A program made the position numbers and the translations under genes. Positions 36,944 through 45,832 of a stretch of DNA of 64,000 nucleotides are shown in pieces. This DNA is from Sulfitobacter delicatus (lineage in GTDB: Bacteria; Pseudomonadota; Alphaproteobacteria; Rhodobacterales; Rhodobacteraceae). Within the stretch, counting starts at the first letter, position 1; each line of letters starts with the position of its first letter. The stretch lies in assembly GCF_900102535.1 (NCBI RefSeq), contig NZ_FNBP01000001.1, forward strand, positions 310,001-374,000, in the 5' to 3' direction. A model generated the notes under the pieces. That model saw only the letters and a program-made list of their open reading frames with translations, was not told the origin of the DNA and did not search any database.

Positions 36944-37249
36944 TTGCTATCTCCACGCATCGAATAAAGCTGTCCCACATCGGATGAGACAGTCACTTGT
37001 TAGCAATATTGTCGGGAACTGTGTTCGAATTTGGGCGAATCCGTAGCAAATGGACGTCAGATCGCGGAACTGTTTCTAATTGATGAATCTTTACCACAGT
37101 ATAAAGGCGTATTTGCCTGCCCAACCTCCCTCAAACCGAGAACAGGTGAGCCGTCTGGCGATGATTCTTTGGGGGATACTAGCGTGCAAATGACTGCCTT
37201 TTTCGACGGCCCGGCAGCGCCGGACCATCGGAATTTGTAAAGCCTGGCC
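36944..37249. other. 306-bp intergenic region
   Basis: Between the response regulator start and the atf stop. It should carry the response-regulator promoter. A short GC hairpin, CCGGC-AGC-GCCGG (37211-37223), lies 27 nt past the atf stop and could help end that transcript. The one 69-codon frame here (37031-37240, +) has no family features, and I do not call it a gene. Base composition is more AT-rich than the flanks. Confidence 0.6.
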
Positions 37250-38620
37250 TTAGCCCAGCGTCGCCTTAACCGCATCAACGGTAGCAGCTACAACCGTATC
37301 GGCCTCTTCGCGCGTCAGGCAGAAGGGCGGCGCGTAGCCGATGATATCGCCCTGCGGCATGGCGCGGGCGATGACACCAGCCTTGGCCATTTCGCCAACG
37401 ATGGCGGGCACCACTTTGCGCGACGGGTCAAAGCCTGCGCGGCTGTCGCGGTCCTGCACCAGTTCCACCGCGCAGAGCATCCCTTCGCCCCGAATTTCAC
37501 CCACATGCGCGTGGTCACCCAGCGCATCTTTCATTTCGGCGTTCAGGTACTTACCAACCTCCGACGCATTCTCGATCAGCTTCAACTCGTCGATCAGCTT
37601 GAGGTTCGCGATCCCCGCCCCCGCGCCAATGGGGTGCGCGGAGTAGGTCCATCCGTGGCCGATGGGGCCGTTTTCATCGGTGCCCTGTTCCAGCACCTTC
37701 CACATCTTATCGCCCACGATGGAGCCGGAAAGCGGCGCGTAGGCCGAGGTCAGACCCTTGGCGATGGTGATCAGGTCGGGCTTCATGCCGTAGTGATCCG
37801 ACCCAAACATGCTGCCCAAACGGCCAAAGCCGGTGACGACCTCATCCGCGACCAACAGGATATCGTGTTTGTTGAGCACTTCTTGCACGGCGGCCCAATA
37901 GCCCTCTGGCGGTGGTACGATGCCCCCGGTGCCCAGAACCGGCTCGCCGATGAAGGCGGCGATGGTGTCCGCGCCCTCACGCTCGATCAGCGCTTCCAAC
38001 TCGGCCACCAGATGCGCGACATAGTCGGCTTCGCTCATGTTCACGTCAGGGCGGCGGTAGTAGTAAGGCGCCTCAGTGTGAACAACCTGCGCCAGCGGCA
38101 GGTCGAACTTCTTGTGGAACAGTTCCAGCCCGGTCAGCGAGCCGGTGACGAGACCGGAGCCGTGATACCCACGCCAACGCGAGATGATCTTCTTCTTTTC
38201 GGGCCGCCCGAGGATGTTGTTGTAGTACCAGATCAGCTTAACGTTGGTTTCATTCGCGTCCGACCCGCCAAGGCCGAAATAGACCTTGCTCATGCCCGCT
38301 GGCGCACGGTCGAGGATCATTTTCGACAGGGTGATGCTCGCTTCGGTGCCATGCCCGACATAGGAGTGGTAATAGGCCAGTTCATGCGCCTGCTCGGCAA
38401 TCGCCTCCGCGATCTCGGTGCGGCCATAGCCGACGTTGACGCAGTAGAGGCCCGCAAAGGCGTCAAGCAACTGGTTGCCGTCGCGGTCGGTGATATGGCT
38501 GCCTTTGGCGGTCTTGATCACGCGGGTCGGGCTTTCGCCGCGGGCGTGCTGCGCCAGATGGGTGGAGGGGTGAAAGAAGTTTTCACGGTCCCATTGTTCG
38601 AGCATATCGTTCTTCAGCAT
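37250..38620 (-). CDS. atf: Class III aminotransferase, probable diaminobutyrate transaminase of ectoine catabolism (Atf/DoeD)
   Basis: A 456-residue PLP enzyme. It has AFAGLYCVNVGYGRTEIAEAI near 55-75, GLGGSDANETNVKL near 122-135, LLVADEVVTGFGRLGSMFG near 252-270 and the Schiff-base lysine K288 in TIAKGLTSAYAPLSG. In the R. pomeroyi ectoine cluster the equivalent Atf converts L-2,4-diaminobutyrate to aspartate-semialdehyde. Sequence alone cannot separate this from other omega-transaminases; the call comes from the asnC-ssd-atf order. A GGGAAG site supports the ATG. It is 48 nt downstream of ssd and presumably co-transcribed. Confidence 0.85.
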   Translation of the reverse strand: MLKNDMLEQWDRENFFHPSTHLAQHARGESPTRVIKTAKGSHITDRDGNQLLDAFAGLYCVNVGYGRTEIAEAIAEQAHELAYYHSYVGHGTEASITLSKMILDRAPAGMSKVYFGLGGSDANETNVKLIWYYNNILGRPEKKKIISRWRGYHGSGLVTGSLTGLELFHKKFDLPLAQVVHTEAPYYYRRPDVNMSEADYVAHLVAELEALIEREGADTIAAFIGEPVLGTGGIVPPPEGYWAAVQEVLNKHDILLVADEVVTGFGRLGSMFGSDHYGMKPDLITIAKGLTSAYAPLSGSIVGDKMWKVLEQGTDENGPIGHGWTYSAHPIGAGAGIANLKLIDELKLIENASEVGKYLNAEMKDALGDHAHVGEIRGEGMLCAVELVQDRDSRAGFDPSRKVVPAIVGEMAKAGVIARAMPQGDIIGYAPPFCLTREEADTVVAATVDAVKATLG

Positions 38621-38668
38621 TGGTCTTCCCTTTCTATCGACGCGCCTTTGCGCCGTATTCTTAAAGTC

Positions 38669-40153
38669 TTAGGCCCAGTCACGGCAGACGTATTTGATTT
38701 CCGTGAAGGCTTCGAGCCCCAGCCGCGATCCTTCGCGCCCGATGCCCGATTGTTTCGTCCCGCCAAAGGGGATCGGCGCGCCGGTCACCTTGGTGCGGTT
38801 CACTGCCACCATGCCGAAACACAGCGCCCGGCTGGCGCGGTAGATGCGGCGCGGGTCTTGGCTGTGGACATAGGCCACCAGCCCGTATTCCGTGTCATTC
38901 GCCCGCGTGATCGCCTCATCCTCACTGTCGAAAGCTGCGATGGCCGCCACGGGGCCAAAGGTCTCTTCGCGCATGATCAGCGCATCGGCAGGCACATCGG
39001 CCAGCACCGTCGGCTCGAAAAACAGCGGCCCCATCGCGTGACGTTTGCCCCCACAAAGCAGCCGCGCCCCGCGGTCCAGCGCATCTTTGACGTGTTCTTC
39101 TTGTTTGGCCACCGCCTTTTCGTTCATCAGCGGTCCGATGTCGGGATCGTCCGAGCCGATGCCCACGGTCAGCGCCTGTGTGGCGGCGGTGAAGCGGGCG
39201 CAGAAGGTGGCATAGCTGTCGCTGGCGATGAAGAAACGGTTGGCGCCGAGGCAGTCTTGGCCGGAGGTCGCGAACTTGGCCTTGATCGCCTCTTCGACGG
39301 CACGGTCCATGTCGGCATCGTCAAACATGATGAAGGGCGCATGGCCGCCGAGTTCCAGCACCAGACGTTTCACCGAGTCCGAGGCCTGACGGTAGAGCAG
39401 CTTGCCGATCTCGGTGGACCCGGTAAAGGAAATCGCCCGCACGCGGGTGTCCTCCATCCACGGTTTGACGATCTCAGATGCCTCACCAGTGACGACGTTA
39501 AAGACCCCCTTGGGCAGCCCCGCCTGCTCACCCAATTCGGCTAAGGCCAGCGCGGAGAACGGAGTCTCTGCCGACGGATGCGCCACCACGGTGCAGCCCG
39601 CCGCCAGCGCCGCTCCTGCTTTGCGGGTCAGCATGGCAGAGGGGAAGTTCCACGGTGTGATTAGGGCCGCGACGCCCACAGGCTCGCGCCAGATTTCGAC
39701 CTCGGCGTCGGGCAGGTGCGAGGTGACGCCTTCGATGTTCGGGCGGCGGGCTTCTTCGGCGTAGAACTCAAAGAAAGAAGCGGCATAGTCGATCTCGCCA
39801 CGGGATTCAGAGATGGGCTTGCCCTGCTCCGCGGTCATGATCCGCGCCAGATCTTCGCGGTTCTCCAGCATCAGATCACGCCAGCGCCGCAGGATCGCCC
39901 CGCGCTCTTGTGGCAGCAGACCGGCCCACCGTGGGAAGGCCGCGTGCGCCGCATCGACCGCCGCACGGCTGTCCTCGCCGTTCAACTTGGCCACCGAGCC
40001 CAGCACCGAACCGCTGGCCGGATCGGTGACGTCAAAGGAGTCGCTCTGCGCCCCGGCGACCCATGCGCCGCCGACATAGGCGAAATGGCGAGCCAATGCG
40101 CCGTCTTCCAGCGCGGGCAGCCCGTTTACGGGGGTTGGGGTCATCTTGGTCAC
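38669..40153 (-). CDS. ssd: Semialdehyde dehydrogenase (Ssd/DoeC; GabD-like)
   Basis: A 494-residue NAD(P)-dependent aldehyde dehydrogenase of the succinate-semialdehyde dehydrogenase group. It has ITPWNFPSAMLTRKAGAALAAGCTV near 166-190, SFTGSTEIGKLL near 245, ELGGHAPFIMFDDAD near 265 and catalytic C301 in SGQDCLGANRF. In ectoine degradation the homologue oxidises aspartate-semialdehyde to aspartate. It starts with GTG at 40153 behind a strong AGGAGGT site. The 129-nt gap to asnC could hold a separate promoter. Confidence 0.88.
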   Translation of the reverse strand: MTKMTPTPVNGLPALEDGALARHFAYVGGAWVAGAQSDSFDVTDPASGSVLGSVAKLNGEDSRAAVDAAHAAFPRWAGLLPQERGAILRRWRDLMLENREDLARIMTAEQGKPISESRGEIDYAASFFEFYAEEARRPNIEGVTSHLPDAEVEIWREPVGVAALITPWNFPSAMLTRKAGAALAAGCTVVAHPSAETPFSALALAELGEQAGLPKGVFNVVTGEASEIVKPWMEDTRVRAISFTGSTEIGKLLYRQASDSVKRLVLELGGHAPFIMFDDADMDRAVEEAIKAKFATSGQDCLGANRFFIASDSYATFCARFTAATQALTVGIGSDDPDIGPLMNEKAVAKQEEHVKDALDRGARLLCGGKRHAMGPLFFEPTVLADVPADALIMREETFGPVAAIAAFDSEDEAITRANDTEYGLVAYVHSQDPRRIYRASRALCFGMVAVNRTKVTGAPIPFGGTKQSGIGREGSRLGLEAFTEIKYVCRDWA

Positions 40154-40282
40154 GGCGCACCTCCTTTGGGATGAATTGCCCCGAGGGTAAGCCGCGCAAT
40201 GGCGAAGGTTTGACTGACTTTATGGCTCTGCACCGGAGGATTTGCGGCAGAGAGCAGCCTTGGCCGGAAAAACTACGGCAGA

Positions 40283-40774
40283 TCAGTCTTCGCCGTCGGG
40301 CAGCAGCAGCGACAGCGGCAGCGGCACGGATTTCACCGATTTGGTCACGATATAGGTGAAATAGCGCGTCAGCCCGGCCTGCTGGTCCAGCAGCGCATCC
40401 ATCAGGCGCTGATAGCTATCGATGTCGCGGGTCACGACCTGCATGAGGTAATCAAACCCCCCGCCCAAGGCCCAGCATTGCACGATCTCATCATGCTGCG
40501 CGATCACGGCTTCAAATCGCTGGAACGCCTCTGCCCGGTGGTTGCCCAGCTCGGCTTGCACAAAGACCGTCACATGTGGCGCGATCCGACGCAGGGCGAC
40601 TTGTGCTTCATAGCCGGTGATAATGCCCGCAGTCTCAAGCCGCGCCAGCCGTTCGCCGCAGGCGGTGGCGCTCAGGTTCACCTTGTCAGCAAGCGCAGAT
40701 TTCGCGATCCTCCCCTCGCGGGACAGGATCGACAGCACGGCGATATCGCGTTTATCCAGTTTGACAAAGCTCAT
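40283..40774 (-). CDS. asnC: Lrp/AsnC-family regulator of ectoine catabolism
   Basis: A 163-residue feast/famine regulator. The N-terminal HTH (about 6-58) reads LDKRDIAVLSILSREGRIAKSALADKVNLSATACGERLARLE. A C-terminal RAM effector domain follows (about 70-150, VTVFVQAELGNHRAEAFQRFE, then CWALGGGFDYLMQVVTRDIDSYQ). In R. pomeroyi an asnC gene sits in the ectoine cluster and is an activator candidate. I prefer ATG 40774 (MSFVKLD) for family length. Longer frames reach 40840, where they would overlap the divergent enuR start and the repeated boxes; no start has a strong Shine-Dalgarno sequence. Confidence 0.85.
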   Translation of the reverse strand: MSFVKLDKRDIAVLSILSREGRIAKSALADKVNLSATACGERLARLETAGIITGYEAQVALRRIAPHVTVFVQAELGNHRAEAFQRFEAVIAQHDEIVQCWALGGGFDYLMQVVTRDIDSYQRLMDALLDQQAGLTRYFTYIVTKSVKSVPLPLSLLLPDGED

Positions 40775-40801
40775 GCCCGTTTCATGGGAGCCGCCGTCGG
40801 G

Positions 40802-40845
40802 CTTGTCAATTGTCATGATTGTCGTGATCATCCCAACCATGACAA
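40802..40845. promoter_or_regulatory. Repeated TTGTCATG boxes between asnC and enuR
   Basis: ATTGTCATG (40809-40817) is directly followed by ATTGTCGTG (40818-40826). A related TTGTCAAT lies at 40803-40810, and an inverted CATGACAA (40838-40845) overlaps the enuR start. The same box is found twice upstream of uehA. MocR-type regulators such as GabR and TauR bind direct repeats, so EnuR is the first candidate; AsnC is the other. Confidence 0.5.
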
Positions 40846-42209
40846 AATGGCGTCCAGACCCTGCAACACTGACCCGACCTGCCTATCGATCACTTGTTCA
40901 GGCGATTGAGACGGCGATCCAAAATGGGGTGCTGAAACCCGGGGAGCAACTTCCGACCCAACGGCAAATGGCCTTTGACCTGTCGCTCAGCGTCCAAACC
41001 GTGAGCCGTGCCTATGACAAGCTGACCGAAACCGGGCGGATCATCGGCGAAGTCGGACGCGGCACCTTCGTGCGGGCGGCGAGCGACGATATCTCCACCC
41101 CCTTTGTCAGCCGCAAGGCCGCGGGGCGTCTTTTGGATATGTCGATCCTGAAGCCGGTAATGGACCACGCCCATGAGGAGGCGATGCAGAAGACCCTTCG
41201 CGCAATGGCGCGGTCCCTGCCCCGCGTGGTGATGGGCGGCGCGCGTAATGATGTTGGCACCGGAGGCAGCAGTGCGGCGCGGCGTTGGTTGGCGCTTTGC
41301 GGGTTAGATCTGACGGGTATGGCCGTTTTGCCTACCAATGGCAGCACCAGCGCCATGACAGTTGCACTGATGACCGCCACCCAGCCCGGCGACCTAATCG
41401 TTAGCGAAGAAATCGGCCATCATACCCTGCGCCCCCTCGCACGATTTCTCGGCCTCCGCCTTCAAGGGGCCACAGTGGACGACGGCGGCATCTGCCCAGA
41501 AGCACTGGACCACCTTTGCCGCCGTGAACCAGTAAAGGCTGTCTATTTAATCCCAAACGGCGCCAATCCTTTGTGCTTTACAATGACCCAACACCGCCGC
41601 GCGGCGGTGATTGAGGTGGCACGGCGGCACGATCTGCTGATCATCGAAAATCAAGCTTGGGGCCCGCTGCAAGACGCGCCGCCGCCACCAATCGCCGCCC
41701 TCGCACCGGAACGCGTGCTCTATTTCACCAGCCTGACCAAATGCCTGCTCTCGGGGCTGAGGGTCGGGTATCTGGTGGTGCCGGATCACCTGAGCGCTTC
41801 AGCCGCGAACCGCCATATGGTGACCTCCTGGATGGCGACCCAATTGATGACCCAGATCGCAGATCGGTGGATCGAAGACGGCACGGCCGACGCGCTTTTG
41901 ACCCGCCAGCAACTCGCTCTGCGCGACCGGGCAGATTTTGCAGCCAATGTCTTTCGAGGGCGCGACATGCGCACCAGTCCCAACGGGCTGCACATCTGGC
42001 TGCCCTGCCATGACACGCAGGAGGAAACCTTGCAGGCGCAAGCGATCCGCGAAGTCGGCGTTGCCGTGGCGAACGGCGCAAGTTTTGCCATCGGTCCGCC
42101 GGACCGCCACCCGGGGCTGCGGATCGCGATTGGGGGGCAATCTTTCCCCGAGTTCGCCCGGGGGATTCGTATGATTGATGCGGCGCTGCGCCACAATAAT
42201 AAGCACTAA
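40839..42209 (+). CDS. enuR: EnuR, MocR/GntR-type regulator of ectoine use
   Basis: A 456-residue chimeric regulator. The N-terminal GntR winged helix (about 10-75) has LVQAIETAIQNGVLKPGEQLPTQRQMAFDLSLSVQTVSRAYDKL. The C-terminal class I aminotransferase fold (about 100-450) keeps the PLP-binding lysine K301 in YFTSLTKCLLSGLRVGYLV. R. pomeroyi EnuR is a PLP-bearing repressor of the ectoine genes, relieved by diaminobutyrate-type intermediates. The ATG at 40839 (MTKWRPDP) is the family start; frames opening at 40617 run antisense through asnC. It is divergent from asnC and followed by uehA. Confidence 0.92.
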   Translation: MTKWRPDPATLTRPAYRSLVQAIETAIQNGVLKPGEQLPTQRQMAFDLSLSVQTVSRAYDKLTETGRIIGEVGRGTFVRAASDDISTPFVSRKAAGRLLDMSILKPVMDHAHEEAMQKTLRAMARSLPRVVMGGARNDVGTGGSSAARRWLALCGLDLTGMAVLPTNGSTSAMTVALMTATQPGDLIVSEEIGHHTLRPLARFLGLRLQGATVDDGGICPEALDHLCRREPVKAVYLIPNGANPLCFTMTQHRRAAVIEVARRHDLLIIENQAWGPLQDAPPPPIAALAPERVLYFTSLTKCLLSGLRVGYLVVPDHLSASAANRHMVTSWMATQLMTQIADRWIEDGTADALLTRQQLALRDRADFAANVFRGRDMRTSPNGLHIWLPCHDTQEETLQAQAIREVGVAVANGASFAIGPPDRHPGLRIAIGGQSFPEFARGIRMIDAALRHNNKH

Positions 42210-42229
42210 GGATTTCATAGAGCGGCGCA

Positions 42230-42261
42230 AATTGTCATGGATCAATATTCACATTGACATG
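42230..42261 (+). promoter_or_regulatory. Paired TTGwCATG boxes in front of uehA
   Basis: ATTGTCATG (42231-42239) and ATTGACATG (42253-42261) are direct repeats 22 bp apart start to start, about two helical turns, roughly 90-120 bp upstream of uehA. They match the boxes between asnC and enuR. This arrangement suits a dimeric MocR-type regulator. Confidence 0.55.
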
Positions 42262-42350
42262 ATTGCGATCGGTTTAAATGATCAAGGGGTCAGGACAAAT
42301 GTCTCGCTGCGGCCATTGTGCTGCGCAGATTAAAAATGAAAGGGAGTTTC

Positions 42351-43361
42351 ATGGCTATTTTTAGAACCGTACTAACCGGGGGTATCCTCGCTGCCGCGAC
42401 TACAGTCGCAGGCGCGGCCTCTGCCGAAACTTGGCGCTATGCTTTCGAAGAAGCGTTGGACGAGGTGCAGGGCAAATACGCTCAGAAATTCAAAGAAGAA
42501 ATCGAAGCGAACTCCGACCACGAAGTGCAGCTTTTCCCCTACGGCACCTTGGGTGAGTCCGTCGACACGATGGAGCAGGCGCAGGCCGGCATCCTTCAGT
42601 TTGTCGACCAGTCGCCCGGCTTCACCGGCGCGCTGATCCCCGAGGCGCAGGTCTTCTTTGTGCCCTACCTCTTGCCGCAGGATGACGAGCAACTGTTCGA
42701 ATTCTTCCGCACCTCCAAAGCCATCAACGAGATGTTCCCCGAACTCTATGCCGAGCAAGGTCTCGAACTGCTCAAGATGTTCCCCGAGGGCGACGTCTGC
42801 ATGACCACGCAAGAGCCGGTCAAAACGCCTGAAGACCTCAACGAGGTCAAGTTCCGCGTGATGACCAACCCACTGCTGGTCGAAAGCTACAAAGCCTTTG
42901 GTGCCACACCAACACCGCTGCCATGGGGCGAGGTGTATGGCGCGATGCAGACCGGTATCATTCAGGGTCAGGAAAACCCCGGCTTCTATCTGGAATCTAC
43001 AAAGATGTATGAGGTGACCGAGGTCATCACCTGCATCGGCCACAACAACTTCACCACCGCGGTGATGGCCAACAAGGATTTCTACGACGGTCTGTCCGAC
43101 GAAGACAAAGAACTGGTGCAGAACGCCTCCGACGCAGCGTTTGAGTATATTCTCGAGTACCAGTCCGGCCTGCAGGAAAAGTCGTTGGAAAACATCGCCA
43201 AGGCGAAGCCTGACATGCAAATCAACATCCTGTCCGAAGAAGAACGCCAGCCCTTCAAGGACAAGGCTGCATCGGTCGAAGAAGCCTTCATCGAGATGAC
43301 CGGCGACAGCGGCAAAGAGATTCTTGAACAGTTCAAGGCCGACCTCGAAGCCGTCAAGTAA
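42351..43361 (+). CDS. uehA: TRAP transporter substrate-binding protein UehA (ectoine)
   Basis: The periplasmic binding protein of an ectoine TRAP importer. The 336-residue precursor has a signal peptide (MAIFRTVLTGGILAAATTVAGAASA, cut near 25) and the DctP fold. Motifs are EVQLFPYGTLGESVDTMEQAQAGILQFVDQSPG (about 60-92), the ligand arginine region VKFRVMTNPLLVESYKAFGATPTPLPWGEVYGAMQTG (about 167-203) and GQENPGFYL. Tyr/Trp/Phe-rich pockets are typical of UehA/TeaA. AGGGAG precedes the ATG at 42351. Substrate rests on the cluster. A stem-loop follows. Confidence 0.9.
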   Translation: MAIFRTVLTGGILAAATTVAGAASAETWRYAFEEALDEVQGKYAQKFKEEIEANSDHEVQLFPYGTLGESVDTMEQAQAGILQFVDQSPGFTGALIPEAQVFFVPYLLPQDDEQLFEFFRTSKAINEMFPELYAEQGLELLKMFPEGDVCMTTQEPVKTPEDLNEVKFRVMTNPLLVESYKAFGATPTPLPWGEVYGAMQTGIIQGQENPGFYLESTKMYEVTEVITCIGHNNFTTAVMANKDFYDGLSDEDKELVQNASDAAFEYILEYQSGLQEKSLENIAKAKPDMQINILSEEERQPFKDKAASVEEAFIEMTGDSGKEILEQFKADLEAVK

Positions 43362-43374
43362 ACGCATCCCCTCA

Positions 43375-43406
43375 CCCTCCGGCATCGCCGGGGGGTCACT
43401 CTTTTC
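43375..43406 (+). terminator. Stem-loop between uehA and uehB
   Basis: A 9-bp stem, CCCTCCGGC (43375-43383) with GCCGGGGGG (43387-43395), one U-G pair, then a U-rich tail (TCACTCTTTTCT). It lies 13 nt past the uehA stop. It is a likely partial terminator that raises binding protein over membrane subunits. Confidence 0.65.
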
Positions 43407-43433
43407 TATCTAAGCATTTGAACCAGTTACGGG

Positions 43434-44072
43434 ATGACGCCGGTGACGGAAGACAACCACAGTTCACAGTTGCAGTCGCAGACTGACACCACCGGCACCG
43501 ATGACGCCCCCGTCGGCCCCTATAGATCCACCCTACCCGGCCCCCTCGGCACGATAGACAACGCAATCAGCAGGCTTGAGTCCGTGATGCTCGCCGCTGG
43601 TGTTTTGCTGATGGCTGCCAATACGATCGCCAATGTGGTAGGGCGTTTCGTCTTTCAAAGCTCGATCTTCTTTTCCGAAGAGCTCAACAGCATTCTGATT
43701 ATTCTGATTACATTCGCGGGCATCTCCTATGCCGCGCGGCACGGGCGGCATATCCGCATGTCGGCGATCTTCGACGCCTTACCCCCGCGTCCGCGTAAAG
43801 TGCTGATGATCTTCATCGCCTTTGTTACCGCCGTCTTCATGTTCGGCCTCGCGTGGTACGCGTTACAATACATCTTGACCCAGGCTGGCCGTGGTCGCCT
43901 CTTGCCCGCGCTGCAAGTGCCGGTTTGGTGGACTCTCGTTTGGGTGCCTTTCGGGTTCTTCATGACCGGGCTGCAATATCTGCTCACCGCGATCAAAAAC
44001 CTGATCGAGCCAGACATCTACCTGTCGACCAGCGTTCTCGAAGGCTACGACGATAATGAGCGGGAGGTCTAA
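43434..44072 (+). CDS. uehB: TRAP transporter small permease UehB (DctQ)
   Basis: A 212-residue DctQ-type membrane subunit with four hydrophobic helices (about 50-70, 80-100, 120-142 and 160-185) and the family segment [31 protein letters not shown] near 79-109. A polar 40-residue N-terminal extension precedes TM1. The ATG at 43434 has only a weak ribosome site, so a slightly later start is possible. The stop lies 3 nt before uehC. It forms the membrane complex with UehC. Confidence 0.88.
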   Translation: MTPVTEDNHSSQLQSQTDTTGTDDAPVGPYRSTLPGPLGTIDNAISRLESVMLAAGVLLMAANTIANVVGRFVFQSSIFFSEELNSILIILITFAGISYAARHGRHIRMSAIFDALPPRPRKVLMIFIAFVTAVFMFGLAWYALQYILTQAGRGRLLPALQVPVWWTLVWVPFGFFMTGLQYLLTAIKNLIEPDIYLSTSVLEGYDDNEREV

Positions 44073-44075
44073 ACG

Positions 44076-45362
44076 ATGGCCCTTACCATTTTCTCCATCA
44101 TGGTCGTCCTGCTGCTCTTGGGCTTTCCCATGATGATCCCGCTGATCGTTGGCGCATTTGTCGGCTTCTATTCTCTCTTCGGCGGCTTCGGCCAGTTGGA
44201 GACAATGGTGCAGCAAATGATGGCGGGCATCCGGCCTGCCTCACTGATTGCGGTACCGATGTTCATCTTTGCGGCTGATATCATGACCCGCGGCCAATCT
44301 GCCGGACGGTTGATCGACATGGTGATGTCCTTCGTCGGGCACCTTAAGGGCGGGCTTGCGGTCTCGACGGCTGCTGCTTGCACCATGTTCGGGGCGGTGT
44401 CGGGCTCCACCCAGGCGACGGTGGTCGCCGTGGGTTCGCCACTGCGGCCCCGGATGTTGAAAGCGGGCTATAAAGACAGTTTCGTTCTCGCCCTGATCGT
44501 CAACTCCTCAGACATTGCCTTCCTGATCCCGCCCTCCATCGGCATGATCATCTACGGCGTGGTTTCCAACACTTCGATTGCCGAACTCTTCATTGCAGGC
44601 ATCGGACCCGGTCTGCTGATCCTCGTTCTCTTCTCCATCTATTCGGTGATCTACGCCTACCGCCACAATGTCCCGACCGAAGAGAAGGCCACCTGGGGCG
44701 AACGCGCCCGTGCGGTGCGCCAAGCGCTTTGGCCGCTGGGCTTTCCAGCGATCATCATCGGCGGCATCTACGGCGGTATTTTCTCACCCACCGAAGCGGC
44801 GGCGGCCTGTGTGCTCTATGCCGTTTTCCTTGAAATGGTGGTCTTCCGCGAAATTGATTTCAGCGGCCTTTATGAGACCGCCAAATCCACCGGGTTGATC
44901 ACGGCTGTGGTCTTTATCCTTGTCGCGGCGGGTGCGGCCTTCTCTTGGGTGATCTCCTTTGCGCAGATCCCGCAGGCGGTGCTCGAAGGCATCGGCATTG
45001 ATGAAATGGGCCCCATCGGGGTGCTTTTTGTGATCTCCATCGCCTTTTTCATCGGCTGTATGTTCGTGGACCCGATCGTGGTGATCCTCGTCTTCGTGCC
45101 GATCTTTGCGCCGGTGGTGAAATCCGTGGGCCTAGACCCGGTTCTGGTCGGCACAGTCATCACCCTGCAGGTCGCCATCGGCTCGGCCACGCCGCCCTTT
45201 GGCTGTGACATCTTCACCGCCATCGCGGTCTTCAAACGCCCCTACATGGAAGTTATCCGCGGCACCCCGCCCTTCATCGTGATGTTGCTCAGCGTGTCCG
45301 TCGCGCTGATCTTCTTCCCGCAGATCGCCCTCTTCCTACGCGATCTGGCGTTTTCGAAATAA
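44076..45362 (+). CDS. uehC: TRAP transporter large permease UehC (DctM)
   Basis: A 428-residue integral membrane protein of the DctM family with about 11-12 hydrophobic segments. It carries the conserved AVPMFIFAADIMTRGQSAGRLIDM region near 65-88, STAAACTMFGAVSGSTQATVVAVGS near 102-126 and SSDIAFLIPPSIGMIIYG near 148-165. It is the Na+-driven channel of the ectoine importer. GGGAGGT precedes the ATG. The usp gene follows 12 nt later. Confidence 0.92.
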   Translation: MALTIFSIMVVLLLLGFPMMIPLIVGAFVGFYSLFGGFGQLETMVQQMMAGIRPASLIAVPMFIFAADIMTRGQSAGRLIDMVMSFVGHLKGGLAVSTAAACTMFGAVSGSTQATVVAVGSPLRPRMLKAGYKDSFVLALIVNSSDIAFLIPPSIGMIIYGVVSNTSIAELFIAGIGPGLLILVLFSIYSVIYAYRHNVPTEEKATWGERARAVRQALWPLGFPAIIIGGIYGGIFSPTEAAAACVLYAVFLEMVVFREIDFSGLYETAKSTGLITAVVFILVAAGAAFSWVISFAQIPQAVLEGIGIDEMGPIGVLFVISIAFFIGCMFVDPIVVILVFVPIFAPVVKSVGLDPVLVGTVITLQVAIGSATPPFGCDIFTAIAVFKRPYMEVIRGTPPFIVMLLSVSVALIFFPQIALFLRDLAFSK

Positions 45363-45374
45363 CAGGAGAGCGCA

Positions 45375-45815
45375 ATGTTCACCCATATCCTTGCCCCCTA
45401 CGATGGCTCGGTGAATGCCGACCGCGCGCTGATGAAGGCGGCCGAGATGGCCAATCTGACAGGGGCAAAGGTGACGCTGTTGACCATTTACCGGCATCAT
45501 TCGATGCTGGAAGCGTCCCTGTCGATGGTGCGGGTCAATGACCCTGGCAATATCGACGACGCCATGCAGGCACATGCGACCGAGATCATCACCCACGGCA
45601 AGCAACTGATGAAGGACGCAGGCGTCGAGAATGTGCGCGCTTTTGTCCGCTCTGGCCGGCCCGCGCGGGCGGTGACCGAGTTTGCCAAGAAGCATGAGGT
45701 TGATCTTATCGTCATCGGCTCGCGCGGGTTGGGTGCCACGGGTGATAGCTATCTGCTTGGTTCGGTGTCACACAAAGTCACAGGGCTCGCGAAATGCCCT
45801 GTGCTCGTCGTCTAG
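45375..45815 (+). CDS. Universal stress protein (UspA/TeaD type)
   Basis: A 146-residue UspA-fold protein. It starts FTHILAPYDGSVNADRAL and ends with the nucleotide-binding signature VIGSRGLGATGDSYLLGSVSHKV plus CPVLVV (about 112-145), so ATP binding is expected. In Halomonas the homologue TeaD, encoded beside the TeaABC ectoine TRAP carrier, binds ATP and tunes transport. The same job here is inferred from position right after uehC. A strong AGGAG site precedes the ATG. Confidence 0.9.
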   Translation: MFTHILAPYDGSVNADRALMKAAEMANLTGAKVTLLTIYRHHSMLEASLSMVRVNDPGNIDDAMQAHATEIITHGKQLMKDAGVENVRAFVRSGRPARAVTEFAKKHEVDLIVIGSRGLGATGDSYLLGSVSHKVTGLAKCPVLVV

Positions 45816-45832
45816 CGAAAAGGAATAGTCAG

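Noticed and set aside
37031..37240. 69-codon frame in the gap before atf
   Set aside because: There is no ribosome binding site, family motif or coding-like composition.
37505..39544. 679-codon open frame on the plus strand
   Set aside because: It is antisense to atf and ssd and rich in H, R and G, as expected from a shadow frame.
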